NCBI GenBank assembly: GCA_921293015.1
Contig: OV121088.1
Span: forward strand, 6,075,882-6,139,881
Length of the DNA: 64,000 bases
Direction: 5' to 3'
DNA from: Phorcus lineatus
Taxonomy: Eukaryota > Mollusca > Gastropoda > Trochida > Trochidae
In this document: positions 50,401 to 60,742 of the stretch, in pieces
Position numbering within the stretch: position 1 is the stretch's first letter
Layout: each line of letters starts with the position of its first letter
The notes under the pieces: model-generated
Told to the model about the DNA's origin: nothing
What the model saw: only the letters and a program-made list of their open reading frames with translations
Databases searched by the model: none
Made by a program: the position numbers and the translations under genes

Positions 50401-53139
50401 TAAAATTGGGTTTAGTAAAACAGTTAATGGTTATATATATCTTTAATAGGTTATGAAATAATTATCATTTGATCCTTCTCTTCGATTTAGCGAATAATTA
50501 TCAATGTATTGTTTTGTATTGAAAATGACAAGTGGCCTTCTTATCATTGGACTGTCTATTCATCAAATGTGTATTGCATTTTTTAGTTATGCTGTTAAAG
50601 TGACTTCCCTGGGTGAATAACACAAAATATGTATTTGTCTTCTTAGAGGTTGCATCAACTGTTAGATTTAAATCTTTCAACACCTAAATTTTATGTCGCT
50701 TAAGCTGTTGTAACATCCAAAAACAAATTGGCTACTGCCTTGTCATTTCCCATAGCTTTGGCTATGCTTTCCGTGAAGTATACTAAAATAATCCTAAGGT
50801 CTGTATAGTCAGAAATTTTATTAACAATTGTAACATGACTTTGATGGATCCTTCATTCTGATTGGCTGATTTGAAAGATTCCCCATATACGTCGAATGGC
50901 AGTGTACCAAAAGTTTGTTCACATATCTGAAAATACTGTGCAAATATCATATAATTTGAGATGCCTTTGAGGCATGGTAGTGTTGCGAAAAAGGAAACGT
51001 ATAATATTTCAATAAACATATGCAGATCCATTCTTCTTTAAGACAAAGGTTTATTGTACCCCACAATCATAGTAACAGTTAAGGTAGGTCATTGAAGTGA
51101 CCAGGGGTCAAAACTCTGAAAACACTAATTTGTATTTTTCTCAATAAAATCCTTTTTAAATTATCAACTTCTTTGAAATAAGTCACGTTTGTTTCTTAGC
51201 ACAAAGTCAATGTAATTATGTTGGTTTTAATCTCAGAGAGTCGATATGGAACATTTTATTCGCAACTAACGAAATCGAAATTTGTGACCCCTTCTGTTTA
51301 AATCAATATGCCAAAATTCGAATATTTGCACGAGTGACCAGACAATGCCAAATTGAGTTCAAGAATGGCTATGTCACACATGGACAATCGGAAGTGGAGT
51401 GGAGAGTGGAGTGTGTTTTAGTGCAACTAACCCAGAAAAACATAGGATAATCTTATTTCTACTAAGCTCTATTTGTTTATATCTGTTTAATCTATTTCAA
51501 ATATCATCTGTTAAAGCATATGCAGCTCCGCCCCCTATAGAGAGACAAGGTAAGACGAGTTTGTATGTTCTGCTTTAAAAACATGATTTTTCGAAATCTC
51601 ATCCCAAATTTTTTATTTTGAACTATTATGCAGTATTATATACTTATCAATTTCAGGAGTTACCATTGGTATGATATTTAACTTTATTTGAGAAAACATA
51701 AAGATAATAGTAGGGCACATGATCAAGTGAATACATACCTCAACTAAAGGGGATGTGAGCGGCTTCAGGTCGATTGCCAGTGTCTCATACAAATGCTCCT
51801 TCCCACAGGAAGCAGTTTGTAGACGTAATTATATAAGGAACAAAATCTGTTTTGTTGCAATTAGACTTCATTGTTCAACACTTATATGAAACGATGACGC
51901 TCGCTAACATTAATTTGCAGTCGGACGTCCTCGAATACAGTTCCCGCAATATGCAGGTGAGTTTCAAACTCCAACTTCGCTATTTATTCACAGTTTAAAT
52001 TTGATAAAAAGCCGGGAGCATTTTATAAGTTTCAATGGGAATGTTGTAGGGTATTTCCCATGTCGGTAAATAGATGCATGTTTTGATAATAAGAAAGGAC
52101 ACACTTTAACATAATTTAATTTGTAAAACAGGTAAATTACTGACAGTATAAAATTGGGTTTAGTAAAACAGTTAATGGTTATATATATATTTAATAGGTT
52201 ATGAAATAATTATCATTAGATCCTTCTCTTCGATTTAGCGAATAATTATCAATGTATTGTTTTGTATTGAAAATGACAAGTGGCCTTCTTATCATTGGAC
52301 TGTCTATTCATCAAATGTTTATTGCATTTTTGAGTTATGCTATTAAAGTGACTTCCCTGGGTGAATAACACAAAATGTGTATTTGTCTTCTTAAAGGTTG
52401 CATCAACTGTTAGATTTAAATCTTTCAACACCTAAATTTTATGTCGCTTAAGCTGTTGTAACATCCAAAAACAAATTGGCTACTGCCTTGTCATTTCCCA
52501 TAGCTTTGGCTATGCTTTCCGTGAAGTATACTAAAATAATCCTAAGGTCTGTATAGTCAGAAATTTTATTAACAATTGTAACATGACTTTGATGGATCCT
52601 TCATTCTGATTGGCTGATTTGAAAGATTCCCCGTATACGTCGAATGGCAGTGTACCAAAAGTTTGTTCACATATCTGAAAATACTGTGCAAATATCATAT
52701 AATTTGAGATGCCTTTGAGGTATGGTAGTGTTGCGAAAAAGGAAACGTACAATATTTCAATAAACATATGCAGATCCATTCTTCTTTAAGACAAAGGTTT
52801 ATTGTACCCCACAATCATAGTAACAGTTAAGGCAGGTCATTGAAGTGACCAGGGGTCAAAACTCTGAAAACACTAATTTGTATTTTTCTCAATAAAATCC
52901 TTTTTAAGTTATCAACTTCTTTGAAATAAGTCACGTTTGTTTCTTAGCACAAAGTCAATGTAATTATGTTGGTTTTAATCTCAGAGAGTCGATATGGAAC
53001 ATTTTATTCGCAACTAACGAAATCGAAATTTGTGACCCCTTCTGTTTAAATCAATATGCCAAAATTCGAATATTTGCACGAGTGACCAGACAATGCCAAA
53101 TTGAGTTCAAGAATGGCTATGTCACACATGGACAATCGG
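44412..53139 (+). repeat. Five tandem 1,748-bp units amplifying gene 2 exons
   Basis: Exact spacing of 1,748 bp links all copies. Each unit contains the 24-nt exon APPPIERQ (44534, 46282, 48030, 49778, 51526) and the 36-nt exon VGRPRIQFPQYA (44929, 46677, 48425, 50173, 51921), both with intact splice sites and phase 1. A further open frame starts at 45956, 47704, 49452, 51200 and 52948. Units are nearly identical; single-base differences exist (copy 3 changes Arg to His in the second exon at 48,430-48,432). If all exons are used, the tail gains five repeats of 20 residues where gene 1 has one. The left limit coincides with the Tc1 terminus; the right limit is CAATCGG at 53,139. The minus-strand frames that recur in every unit have no domain and are by-products. 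Confidence 0.93.
45956..46206 (+). CDS. Candidate third exon in array unit 1: divergent NHR-like half-domain
   Basis: After an acceptor-like GTTTGTTTCTTAG the frame completes a codon in phase 1, as the other exons require. It reads AQSQCNYVGFNLRESIWNIL, FATNEIEICDPFCLNQYAKI, RIFARVTRQCQIEFKNGYVT and HGQS. This resembles domain 2 of gene 1 (FIQVYATN...LVPFDVI...VIKLRCTRNGEVVSS). The frame runs over the unit junction (SEVEWRVECVLVQLTQKNIG) to TAA at 46,204. The same frame is open in all five units (47704-47954, 49452-49702, 51200-51450, 52948-53162; the last has a different end, SVIYCQTC). Copies 2 and 3 have Arg for Gln at one site. No good phase-1 donor is seen, so it would be a terminal exon or a relic. 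Confidence 0.45.
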
Positions 53140-53518
53140 TGATCTATTGTCAGACTTGCTAAAGTTATTATTTTGACGTTGAATCGAAACCCAAATTACG
53201 TGATATTTGCACTACGATTCAGTGGTAAGTGAACAAACTTTCGGTGTGCAGCTGTATATCTGAAAATTAGGCAGAATGAAACATCGCGAAATACATTCAG
53301 ACAGACTTAAGATTCAAATGCTCTAAATATGTTGATATATTAGCCTTACTTATATTTTACAGTTATCATTGATAATTTCTCAAATACGTTAATATGTAGA
53401 CATCACAAATTATTCTCAATATTATTTGCCTAAAAGGCATAAATTTGCGGATGTGGAACAAATATATCCCGGAAATTTTACAAACGCATTTAATTATTGT
53501 GTATACATTCTGATTTAG

Positions 53519-53592
53519 GTGCACCTCAACCAAAGCAAGAAGCTGTTAACATTCAGCGCCCAAAGTTATCCGAGAATAAATCCTCCAAGTGA
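53519..53592 (+). CDS. Gene 2 last exon
   Basis: After TTCTGATTTAG the phase-1 frame reads GAPQPKQEAVNIQRPKLSEN plus KSSK and ends at TGA 53,590-53,592. It aligns with gene 1's last exon (GSSRPIQGAVNNQRH), whose stop comes nine codons earlier. If the TGA at 40,309 is real, this exon is untranslated in the full-length transcript. Confidence 0.55.
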
Positions 53593-55300
53593 CGGTACAT
53601 ATTGGACTCATGGTGACTCTGTACATTATAAGTCACATCCAAGCTACAATTGTAAGCACGCTGTCATAGTAACAATACACCCTGACATGTACATGTACAT
53701 TTGTACCTAATTGAATTACTGGGGCAAAGCTCAAGATATCAATATAAGCCGTTATCCATCCTTTGTATTTTCTGGGACCATCTACAAACTCACCTTCGAC
53801 GTCCGCCGTTATCAGCGAAACATCGTGGGTCCTATTACTGTAACCTTATAGTTTATAGCAAAGGAGTATAGGCATAAATGGTCGAAATTTCTCTCATTTC
53901 GATCATTTTGTGAATAGACAGGGCTGTTGACACCGCTGCTTTTTATGATTCATTTGGTTTGCTTTCTTTACATTTCTTTACTTGTATTTTCCTATACATT
54001 TCTTTACTTGTATTTTTCTATACATTTCACCACTTGTATCTTTAATTTTGAGATGTTATACGAAATATATGTAGGATGCGTATTCCTTCAATCGATATAA
54101 TATCAATGTAACAAGTGATCAGTATTAATTCCTTAATGGCATTTTGGAACATTTCCTATTGTTTTATTTTTAAGTTTCCCCTTTTTACTTTACAATTATG
54201 CTCAATACATTTTTACGTGCACATCAAAACATCTCATTACTAACCTCTAATCCAAAACAGTAGAATAAATTCACTTATCACGCGAACAGTTCCTGCGGGC
54301 ATTCCAGTGACAACCGGTTGAAATAATTTGAGATAGGGAACCAAACTGTGTACATCCTTTATTGGCTACAATTCGTGAAACCTATTTATTTCAATTTCGT
54401 CCAATAGTGTCTTTTAACAGGTTTAGAGAATCCTTGGCCCATTTTGATAACACTCTAAAAGAACATCCTCGAATCATATCTTGAATTTCAAACTGTAAAT
54501 GTTATAATGTAGACAATTCATTGCCAATAAAAAGTTAATAAATTTGATATTGTGTTTATTTCTTTAAGAAAATATGTGAACGTTGACCATGTGGGTATGA
54601 TAATATAATAATATAACGAAACAACTTGCATTGACAATTTTCCATTATCCCGTAAAATACTTCTTCCCCTTCAATACCCCTTCTTCGACATTCAAAGCAT
54701 GATCATCAATGCACGGAATTGCTAAGTAATGGATCATATAACTATCAACAATCTTTTGCCATAAATGAAGAGAATATAAAATGTACAAACTAATCATAAG
54801 CAATATCACGAACAAACGTTAAAATATCATCTGCTGTATTGTCAGATATATTAAAAAAAATATTAAAGTATACCACAAGCCGCTCAGGTGAAACATTTAA
54901 GAAAGTTCATTACATAAGTTTCAGGCCTGACTAGCTTATCCTACTGAATTAGATCTCTGATTTTGTATGTTAACGCTTGTATATGAACTCACTGTAGCGT
55001 CACATGATCGGACCTATGGCAGTAAGAAGTACACCAACAAACTTTATAACAGTATCACACACTTGTTACTGTCGTGTCTTAAAGAGCCACTCCGTGATTT
55101 TCATAACACATAATTTACCATAATTTGACACGATTCTAAATGTCATACATGGTGATATGAAATCAAAACATCTTAACTTTCTATGTCCAAAAGACATATA
55201 TATGACAATTATTGGTTTTCCATGAACATCTAAAAACAGCCTTATAAATGCACAGAGGTGTAGATATCACGTCCAATACACATGGAATTTAGTTATATAA
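53593..55300. other. 3' flank of block 2
   Basis: No gene. It matches block 1 (24,400-25,450) and block 3 (60,743-62,530). It includes a short 26-bp minisatellite at about 53,955-54,050. CAATAAAAAGTTAATAAA near 54,524 offers distant polyadenylation signals. Confidence 0.5.
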
Positions 55301-55859
55301 CCTAACAAACACTATCAACTCCTAACTGCCCAGGAGGGCAGTTATAGATAATTCTCCAAAATTACGTTTGACGATTTGACGCGCGCCACTGTCCGGTTTT
55401 CAATCATAATTGCGACGTTCTACCTTCATATTGTCACTGTAAAAAACAATAAACTTTAAAATGTGTATTTTTAGTAAAAGTCGATACTTCACGATCAAAT
55501 GACACCATTGATTAAGTTTGGCATATATGACTCCACCAAGTCACGGAGTCGCTCCTTAACATTCACCCCTCACCCTCGCCTTCAGGTTTTGGCCTTTTTT
55601 GTCTCTCACAAATATAATGTTTTCGAAATGAAAATCAAATCTAAAATACAACTAATCCAGAAGCAAGTCAGTGAAGGTCCAGCAAATGTTGATTTCTAAA
55701 CTAAACAAATGTAAGCAAGGCTCTTAAATTCATGGTGAATTTTATTTTAACATATTTTCTAAACTATTTTACTTCACATAATTTTAAGAGCCTCAAATAT
55801 TATGAACCTTATTCAATTTATCATTTCTAGAACTTTTATACCTAGGAAAAAGAGGGAAA

Positions 55860-56420
55860 TAGGGTTTCATGGCGTGGCAAATGTGAGCCTTTAGGGTTGC
55901 TAGGGTCAACAAATCTGAAAACTAGAATGCCATCAGAAAAAAAAGAGTCTCTCACAAGAATCAGCTTTATTACGTGTGGCCTCTATAGACCTTGCTAGGG
56001 TCCACAGGGTCACCAATTTTATAAAGTGTAATCCACAAGATCTTAGGAGTGTGTACCCAAAGTTTCAGTTTTCTAGGCATCTGTCATCGTGAGAAGAAGA
56101 TTGAAAAAGGTTGGTAGAGCTAAGCCCCTGTGGCCCATTTTGTCACAAAATCTATACATCAGCATCCATACCAGCTGAGGGGCATGCATGCAATGTTTCA
56201 GTTTTCCCGGCCTCTTGCTGCTGGAGAAGATTAAAAGAGTTTTAGGAGTGAGTCCGCTGTGGCAATTATTCGGGTCACGGGGTCACCAAATCCAAAAACT
56301 AGAATTGCCATCAGCGTTGGAGTGGCACAGAAGGTTTCAGCTCATTGGGCCTCTTGCTGCAGATGAAACTATGGGCTTTGCTCCCGTGGCCTTTATTAAA
56401 TCGCTAGCATGCCCGTGACC
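55860..56420 (+). repeat. Degenerate ~130-150-bp repeat (GGGTCACAGGGTCACC type)
   Basis: Several diverged units share a GGGTTGCTAGGGTCA or CAGGGTCACCAA core, then AAACTAGAATGCCATCAG, GTTTCAGTTTTCTAGGC and CTCTTGCTGCTGGAGAAGAT. Cores lie near 55,900, 56,000, 56,120 and 56,275. Related pieces occur at 62,790-62,950 after block 3. The frame at 56,188-56,418 is produced by the repeat and is not a gene. Confidence 0.65.
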
Positions 56421-57049
56421 ACTTTCGGGATTCCTAAAATAATTTCAATTTGAGTATTAATCAACCTTTACTTTCTGAAATCGTCGTAAAAGTAACTTAT
56501 ATTTGATTTTCGGCAGACAGTCATATTAGCGCTCACAGACAAAATTGGCGTTGTGATCCCGGAAGGGTATCATTCCAATTGTGACATCACACACGTGTCT
56601 TTGTGAACATTGCTTATCATTATTCAATGTGGTGGCACACTATAACTGTCTATGTAACATACAAATCTTCATAAAAACAATATCTCAAGATATCAAACTG
56701 GTCAAAATGGTTGCTTCAATCGTATGGCAAGTTTATTAATGTGTAGCATTGGGTATTTCATTTTTCACCTACGGTAACTGCAGTGACAAAACACACACTG
56801 CTTGTTAATTTTTACTTTGCTATATCGGCTGAAATATTTACCTAAATATTCATAAAGAAAGAAAGAATTTAGCTTATGCTTACCCAGTGACGGAGCAAGC
56901 CAGGCTACAGTGATTTTCAATGGGTTACATGTTGGCCGGTATTTTAATTCAAACAGCGGAATATGTCTTTATTGAGCTTACAGTTGTCAATATCAAGAAG
57001 CAATGGTTACTCTTAAGGGGAGATTATTTTCAAAATAATAGACTGTGAT
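56421..57049. other. Spacer, no gene seen
   Basis: AT-rich, with no supported frame, RNA gene or repeat. Confidence 0.35.
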
Positions 57050-57247
57050 TTCAGGGATATGAATATTTCGTGGGAAAATTGTATTTCCCTTGGATCGGAC
57101 AATGCTTCAGACATAGTCGGTAGACACAAAGGTGTTGCACCGTACAGTCTCAAATTAAATCCTAGGATTCATATCCAATATTGCTCATGTGACGTTTTAC
57201 ATCTCACAGCACAGAATCGAGTTAAAGCTTTGACGTGCAATGTGTAA
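57050..57247 (+). pseudogene. hAT-type transposase fragment (DUF4371-like)
   Basis: The frame reads MNISWENCISLGSDNASDIV, GRHKGVAPYSLKLNPRIHIQ and YCSCDVLHLTAQNRVKAL. The pattern N-C-x-S-x-G-S-D-N-A, G-x-H-K-G-V, then C-x-C-H/D-x-x-H-L-x-A is the segment around a catalytic Asp in hAT/ZBED-like transposases. The expected Cys-His before LMHLAA is altered to CDVLHLTA. The frame ends after 62 codons. Sequence up to about 57,940 (including the frame 57,630-57,938) may be more of the same element, but I cannot align it. Confidence 0.6.
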
Positions 57248-57939
57248 GAGTGTTAAATTGACTGTTATTTTTATCTTGACAAGAGCTCAAAGACACAACA
57301 CAAACTTTCTAAAAGAAGGCTTTCTTTAGAAAATACTATTGCCAGAATTTTTTAACTGTCGGAGCATATGAAGAAGTTCTACATGACACAAAAAGAAAAA
57401 CTAAGAGAGTGAACAAATGGAATCAAGTCAAACTGTTACACATTAACACAAAGAGACAAGAGAATAAAAGAAAAAAGAAGTATCAGTTTTCAACAAAGCC
57501 AATGTTGTAGTACAAGAGGATGCACATCAGATTAACAGGATGAGGACAAATCTGTACGGTGTTTAACTGTTGTGTATCTAAAATTCCTCACACCCACAAG
57601 TGACACAGAAGCCATAGATACCGTTAAGATTGAAGAAGAAATCAAAGAGAAAGGAATTAAGAGCGATTAGTTCAGCTGCAATGAATAACAGAGAGGAAAC
57701 AATTAAGGGAGACTTTCTGCAGAAACAGTGGCAAACTTTTACATTATCAAAATATTTCTTTTCGAGCATGAAGTCCTTCAACTTGCTTAGTTTGTTGTTC
57801 CCAGTTTTAGGACATCAGCGGACTTTTCTGTGGAGTTTTTGTGTGAAGAGGTTTCCAGTCATTACAATGTGTATCCAGATACCAGATCAGCAGGAACTGT
57901 TGGATGCTTTGGAAGGTGAAGTAAAAGGTTGTCAGTGAT

Positions 57940-59026
57940 GAATTTCTTCAAAACAAAACAATCAATGGTAATTGGTTTGGAATTTCTCAAAAGAATATTG
58001 CTAAAGGATCATTCAAGTACAAGTTAAGTGGGCAACTTAAAATACTCTGAAATAATTGAAGTTTCAATTAGTACGTTAATGCCTCTTATACATAAGAATT
58101 AACATTTTAGGAACTCAGTTTTAGATACCATTTATCAAACAACCATTCATTGATATCTTTGGTAATATAGAAACGGTTATTAACATATTGACCTAAGTAA
58201 TGATTTTCAACTTCAACACCTTTTGTAATTATCTCCGCTGTAAAGCCATATATTGATCTAAGTGCATTGCACTCTGCAGTCACCTAGACAAGGAAAATAT
58301 AGAACCCTTGCCTTCAGCTTTTTATTATACATGTGTGTCATATTGACTTAATCTATAAAACTAAATATCTAAGGAGGATTACAAACATAAACCCATTGAC
58401 TCTGTAGCCCATTAAGCTATCAATGATTTATTTAATGAAAGGTCACAGGGCAGCATATCAGCTGCGAAGTAAATTTATGTTAATCCTCATTAGTTTAATT
58501 TAACAGCCTGACGAACTACATATGAAGATGGCAACAATCGTATGATACATGACTTGGCTAAGTCAAATAGGTATGTTTAGTCTTTTTTGGTCGGTTGATT
58601 TTTGTGTTGCCAAATTTCATCAATTCTTCAAATATCATCAATCATCATCTATCACGTAAAATGGTAGGCTGTCAAAAGCCAAACACTGGCAAACGTCAAC
58701 TGACAATCTTGACATGATTCAACTTTGATGGATTCTTGTAAAGAAAGTTTTAAAAAATCATGTAGACTGCTTATCATGGATAAGTATCTGTTAAAACTGT
58801 TTGACAGAAAAATGACTCATTGGCTGGCTGCTAGGTTTCTCTTTACACTTCGACATCATATTTAAAAATTACAAGTGTACCTATTCAGATACAATTAAAG
58901 TGTATCAAAGAAAATCAAATCATAAAATTTAATATCAAGTATATATTAAGCTCACCTGGCCTAAAAGGTCAACTGGATTTTTAACAAGGTAGAGTGTCCG
59001 GAATTCGTCGATAATTTTTTCTTTTT
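57940..59026. other. Spacer, no gene seen
   Basis: AT-rich, with no recognisable frame or repeat. Confidence 0.35.
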
Positions 59027-59089
59027 CTAAAGTTTCTTTATTAACCAATGACTAAGAATCTGATAAGAGACGAATATATGGATGACATA

Positions 59090-59155
59090 TTCTTTGTTCT
59101 TAGAACGCAACGTTTCGACACAGCTTCTTTGACGTCGCGTTCTAAGAATAAAGAA
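59090..59155. repeat. Hairpin with 19-bp arms upstream of the DIRS-like element
   Basis: TTCTTTGTTCTTAGAACGC (59,090-59,108) and GCGTTCTAAGAATAAAGAA (59,137-59,155) are near-perfect complements, with a 28-base loop. It could belong to the inverted terminal region of the DIRS-like element downstream or to a separate small element. Confidence 0.6.
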
Positions 59156-59550
59156 GTTGTTACCACCTGTGCACGAGCAAAACACGGTAATCAAGTTAGT
59201 TACCGACCTTATAGACAATAGAGAACACTATAGTTGAATGGGAACAATGCATCCTTACAGGTACCTGTTTGCATTACTTGGCCAAAGTTCAAGATCTAAA
59301 TATAAGCCATTATCAATGTTATATTTTATATCTAAAATGTATTTTGACATGTTTAAAGAAGTTGCAGTCTTTACACAGGGTTCTATTTGTGTATGCCATA
59401 AGGGTCTATAAATAACTCTCTTGGAATATATAGAGTTACTTCCCCTTACACACCTTATGTTAGTAAGAGTTACTTGCCCTTTATCACGCCCGCATGGCGG
59501 TAAGCAAAATTTCACTCGTGAAGATTTATTGATAGAATAAGGTCCTTGAA

Positions 59551-60742
59551 ATGGCAGATGCGACAGACGTTCGTCCAAAAAGGAAATCCGCCGGGTCAAG
59601 GATGCCAGAGATAATGGAGGCGCTCAGTAAGACATCCCCAAAATCGCAGAAGGAGCATCATAATGCAGGGACTCTTGAGGGACGCTATGCTAGGGTGACA
59701 CAGACTACCGCAGATTTGAAGGTTGAATGTGCCAGCTTGGAAGAAGAATTGAATCGGCTAAGGTTAGAAGCTAAGAAAAATGCACTTGGTGAGGAAGTTA
59801 AAGCCCTACAAGCGGATTTCCACATCGCTGGAGCTAAGGAGCACAAGTTTGTTGGCGGGAAAACTGAAATGTCGGGCATTCTCGGCGGCCGTGTTGGACA
59901 GATGAGACAAATCACACCGGATGCTGGAGGTAAGAAACTGGGAAAAGGCCGTAAGATTAAGGATTACGTGTGGGCAGATACTTTGGAAAGCTTAGATCAG
60001 TCGACTATTGATCTTGGTGACGGTGTTCAACTAGATTTTGGGGCGAGAGTGAAAAATTCCTTTAGCAAAGTATCCCCGGTAATGTGGACATACGCGAGTA
60101 ATGGTATTCTGAAGGACATGATAGACTGCAAAGAGGTAGACATGAAAGGGGTTCTCGACTATCTCAAGTATATGCAGGTTACGGCAAGTGCTATTGTGAA
60201 AGACACTGGCAAGGTTAGACTCATACATGACGGTAGTCTGCCACATAAAAAAGGTATAAACAGTTACATGCAGCAATGTGGATGTGAATATATGGATTTA
60301 CGACATGCGCTTAAGCTTATCAAACCTAGAAGTTATTTGACAAAGTTAGATCTTAAAAGTGCATATCGCTCAGTTCAAGTACGTCCAAGTAATTATCCTC
60401 TTACGGGATTGTGTTGGCGTTTCAATGAAGATGAGAATGTGACGTATTTCTTTGATAGTAAGCTACCTTTCGGGGTTTCAAAGAGCCCGCGCATTTTTCA
60501 GACTTTAAGTGCTGCGGTATGCAAAATCATGAAGTGTAGATATGGTGATGATGTGATTGCTTACATTGATGATTTTCTTATTGTGTGTGACACCTTTAAT
60601 CAGTGTAATGAAGCTCTTGGAAAGTTGATCAAAACTGTTAAAGTGCTTGGTTTCTGGGTCAATTGGAACAAGGTCTACGGGTCTTCCCAGAATATTGTGT
60701 TTCTTGGAATTCATATTGATACTCAAATGTGCACTTTGTCTT
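59551..60742 (+). mobile_element. DIRS/Ngaro-like reverse transcriptase, 3' truncated
   Basis: A long clean frame of about 397 element-derived codons. The N-terminal 125 residues are charged with a coiled-coil-like stretch (CASLEEELNRLRLEAKKNAL). RT motifs follow: KVRLIHDGSLPHKKGINSYM, TKLDLKSAYRSVQVRPSNYP, KLPFGVSKSPRIFQTLSAAV, AYIDDFLIVC (the catalytic D-D pair) and NIVFLGIHIDT. The R-L-I-H-D-x-S and I-D-D-F forms fit tyrosine-recombinase retrotransposons (DIRS/Ngaro) better than Gypsy or Copia. RNase H and the recombinase are missing because sequence from about 60,743 belongs to block 3; the frame runs on into it for 25 unrelated codons to a stop at 60,817. No frameshift, so it is fairly young. 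Confidence 0.8.

Larger units (their letters stand above)
36578..53592 (+). pseudogene. Gene 2: NHR-like paralogue with amplified tail exons, probably broken
   Basis: Exons matching gene 1 are at 36578-37103, 37586-37618, 40052-40528, 40942-41010, 42075-42110, then five pairs in the array (24 + 36 nt), then 53519-53592 (GAPQPKQEAVNIQRPKLSEN plus KSSK, TGA). All boundaries keep GT-AG and phase 1. Two lesions suggest loss of function: exon 1 (the MGN start) is absent because about 300 bp are missing at 30,390, and codon 40,309-40,311 is TGA where gene 1 has CGA (Arg). Yet the rest of that exon and all other exons remain open, so the damage is recent. Alternatively the product starts at ATG 36,659 and ends at the TGA, or another first exon is used. 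Introns hold a LINE, a MITE-like element and a Tc1/mariner. Confidence 0.65.
26100..55300. repeat. Segmental duplication, block 2, heavily interrupted
   Basis: It is colinear with block 1 but about 18 kb longer. Extra material comprises 26,380-29,493, about 30,450-35,750, about 37,630-39,990, 41,200-42,027, 42,955-44,415, and four extra units of the 44.4-53.1 kb array. It also lacks about 300 bp of block 1 (15,637-15,937) at 30,390, which removes exon 1. It carries gene 2. Confidence 0.8.

Noticed and set aside
45257-52779. Identical 60- and 82-codon minus-strand frames in each array unit
   Set aside because: They repeat only because the unit repeats; no domain, no splice context, and they lie in introns between the micro-exons.
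57630-57938. 102-codon frame after the hAT-like fragment as a separate gene
   Set aside because: No domain recognised and no splice sites; may be further hAT remnant but cannot be supported.
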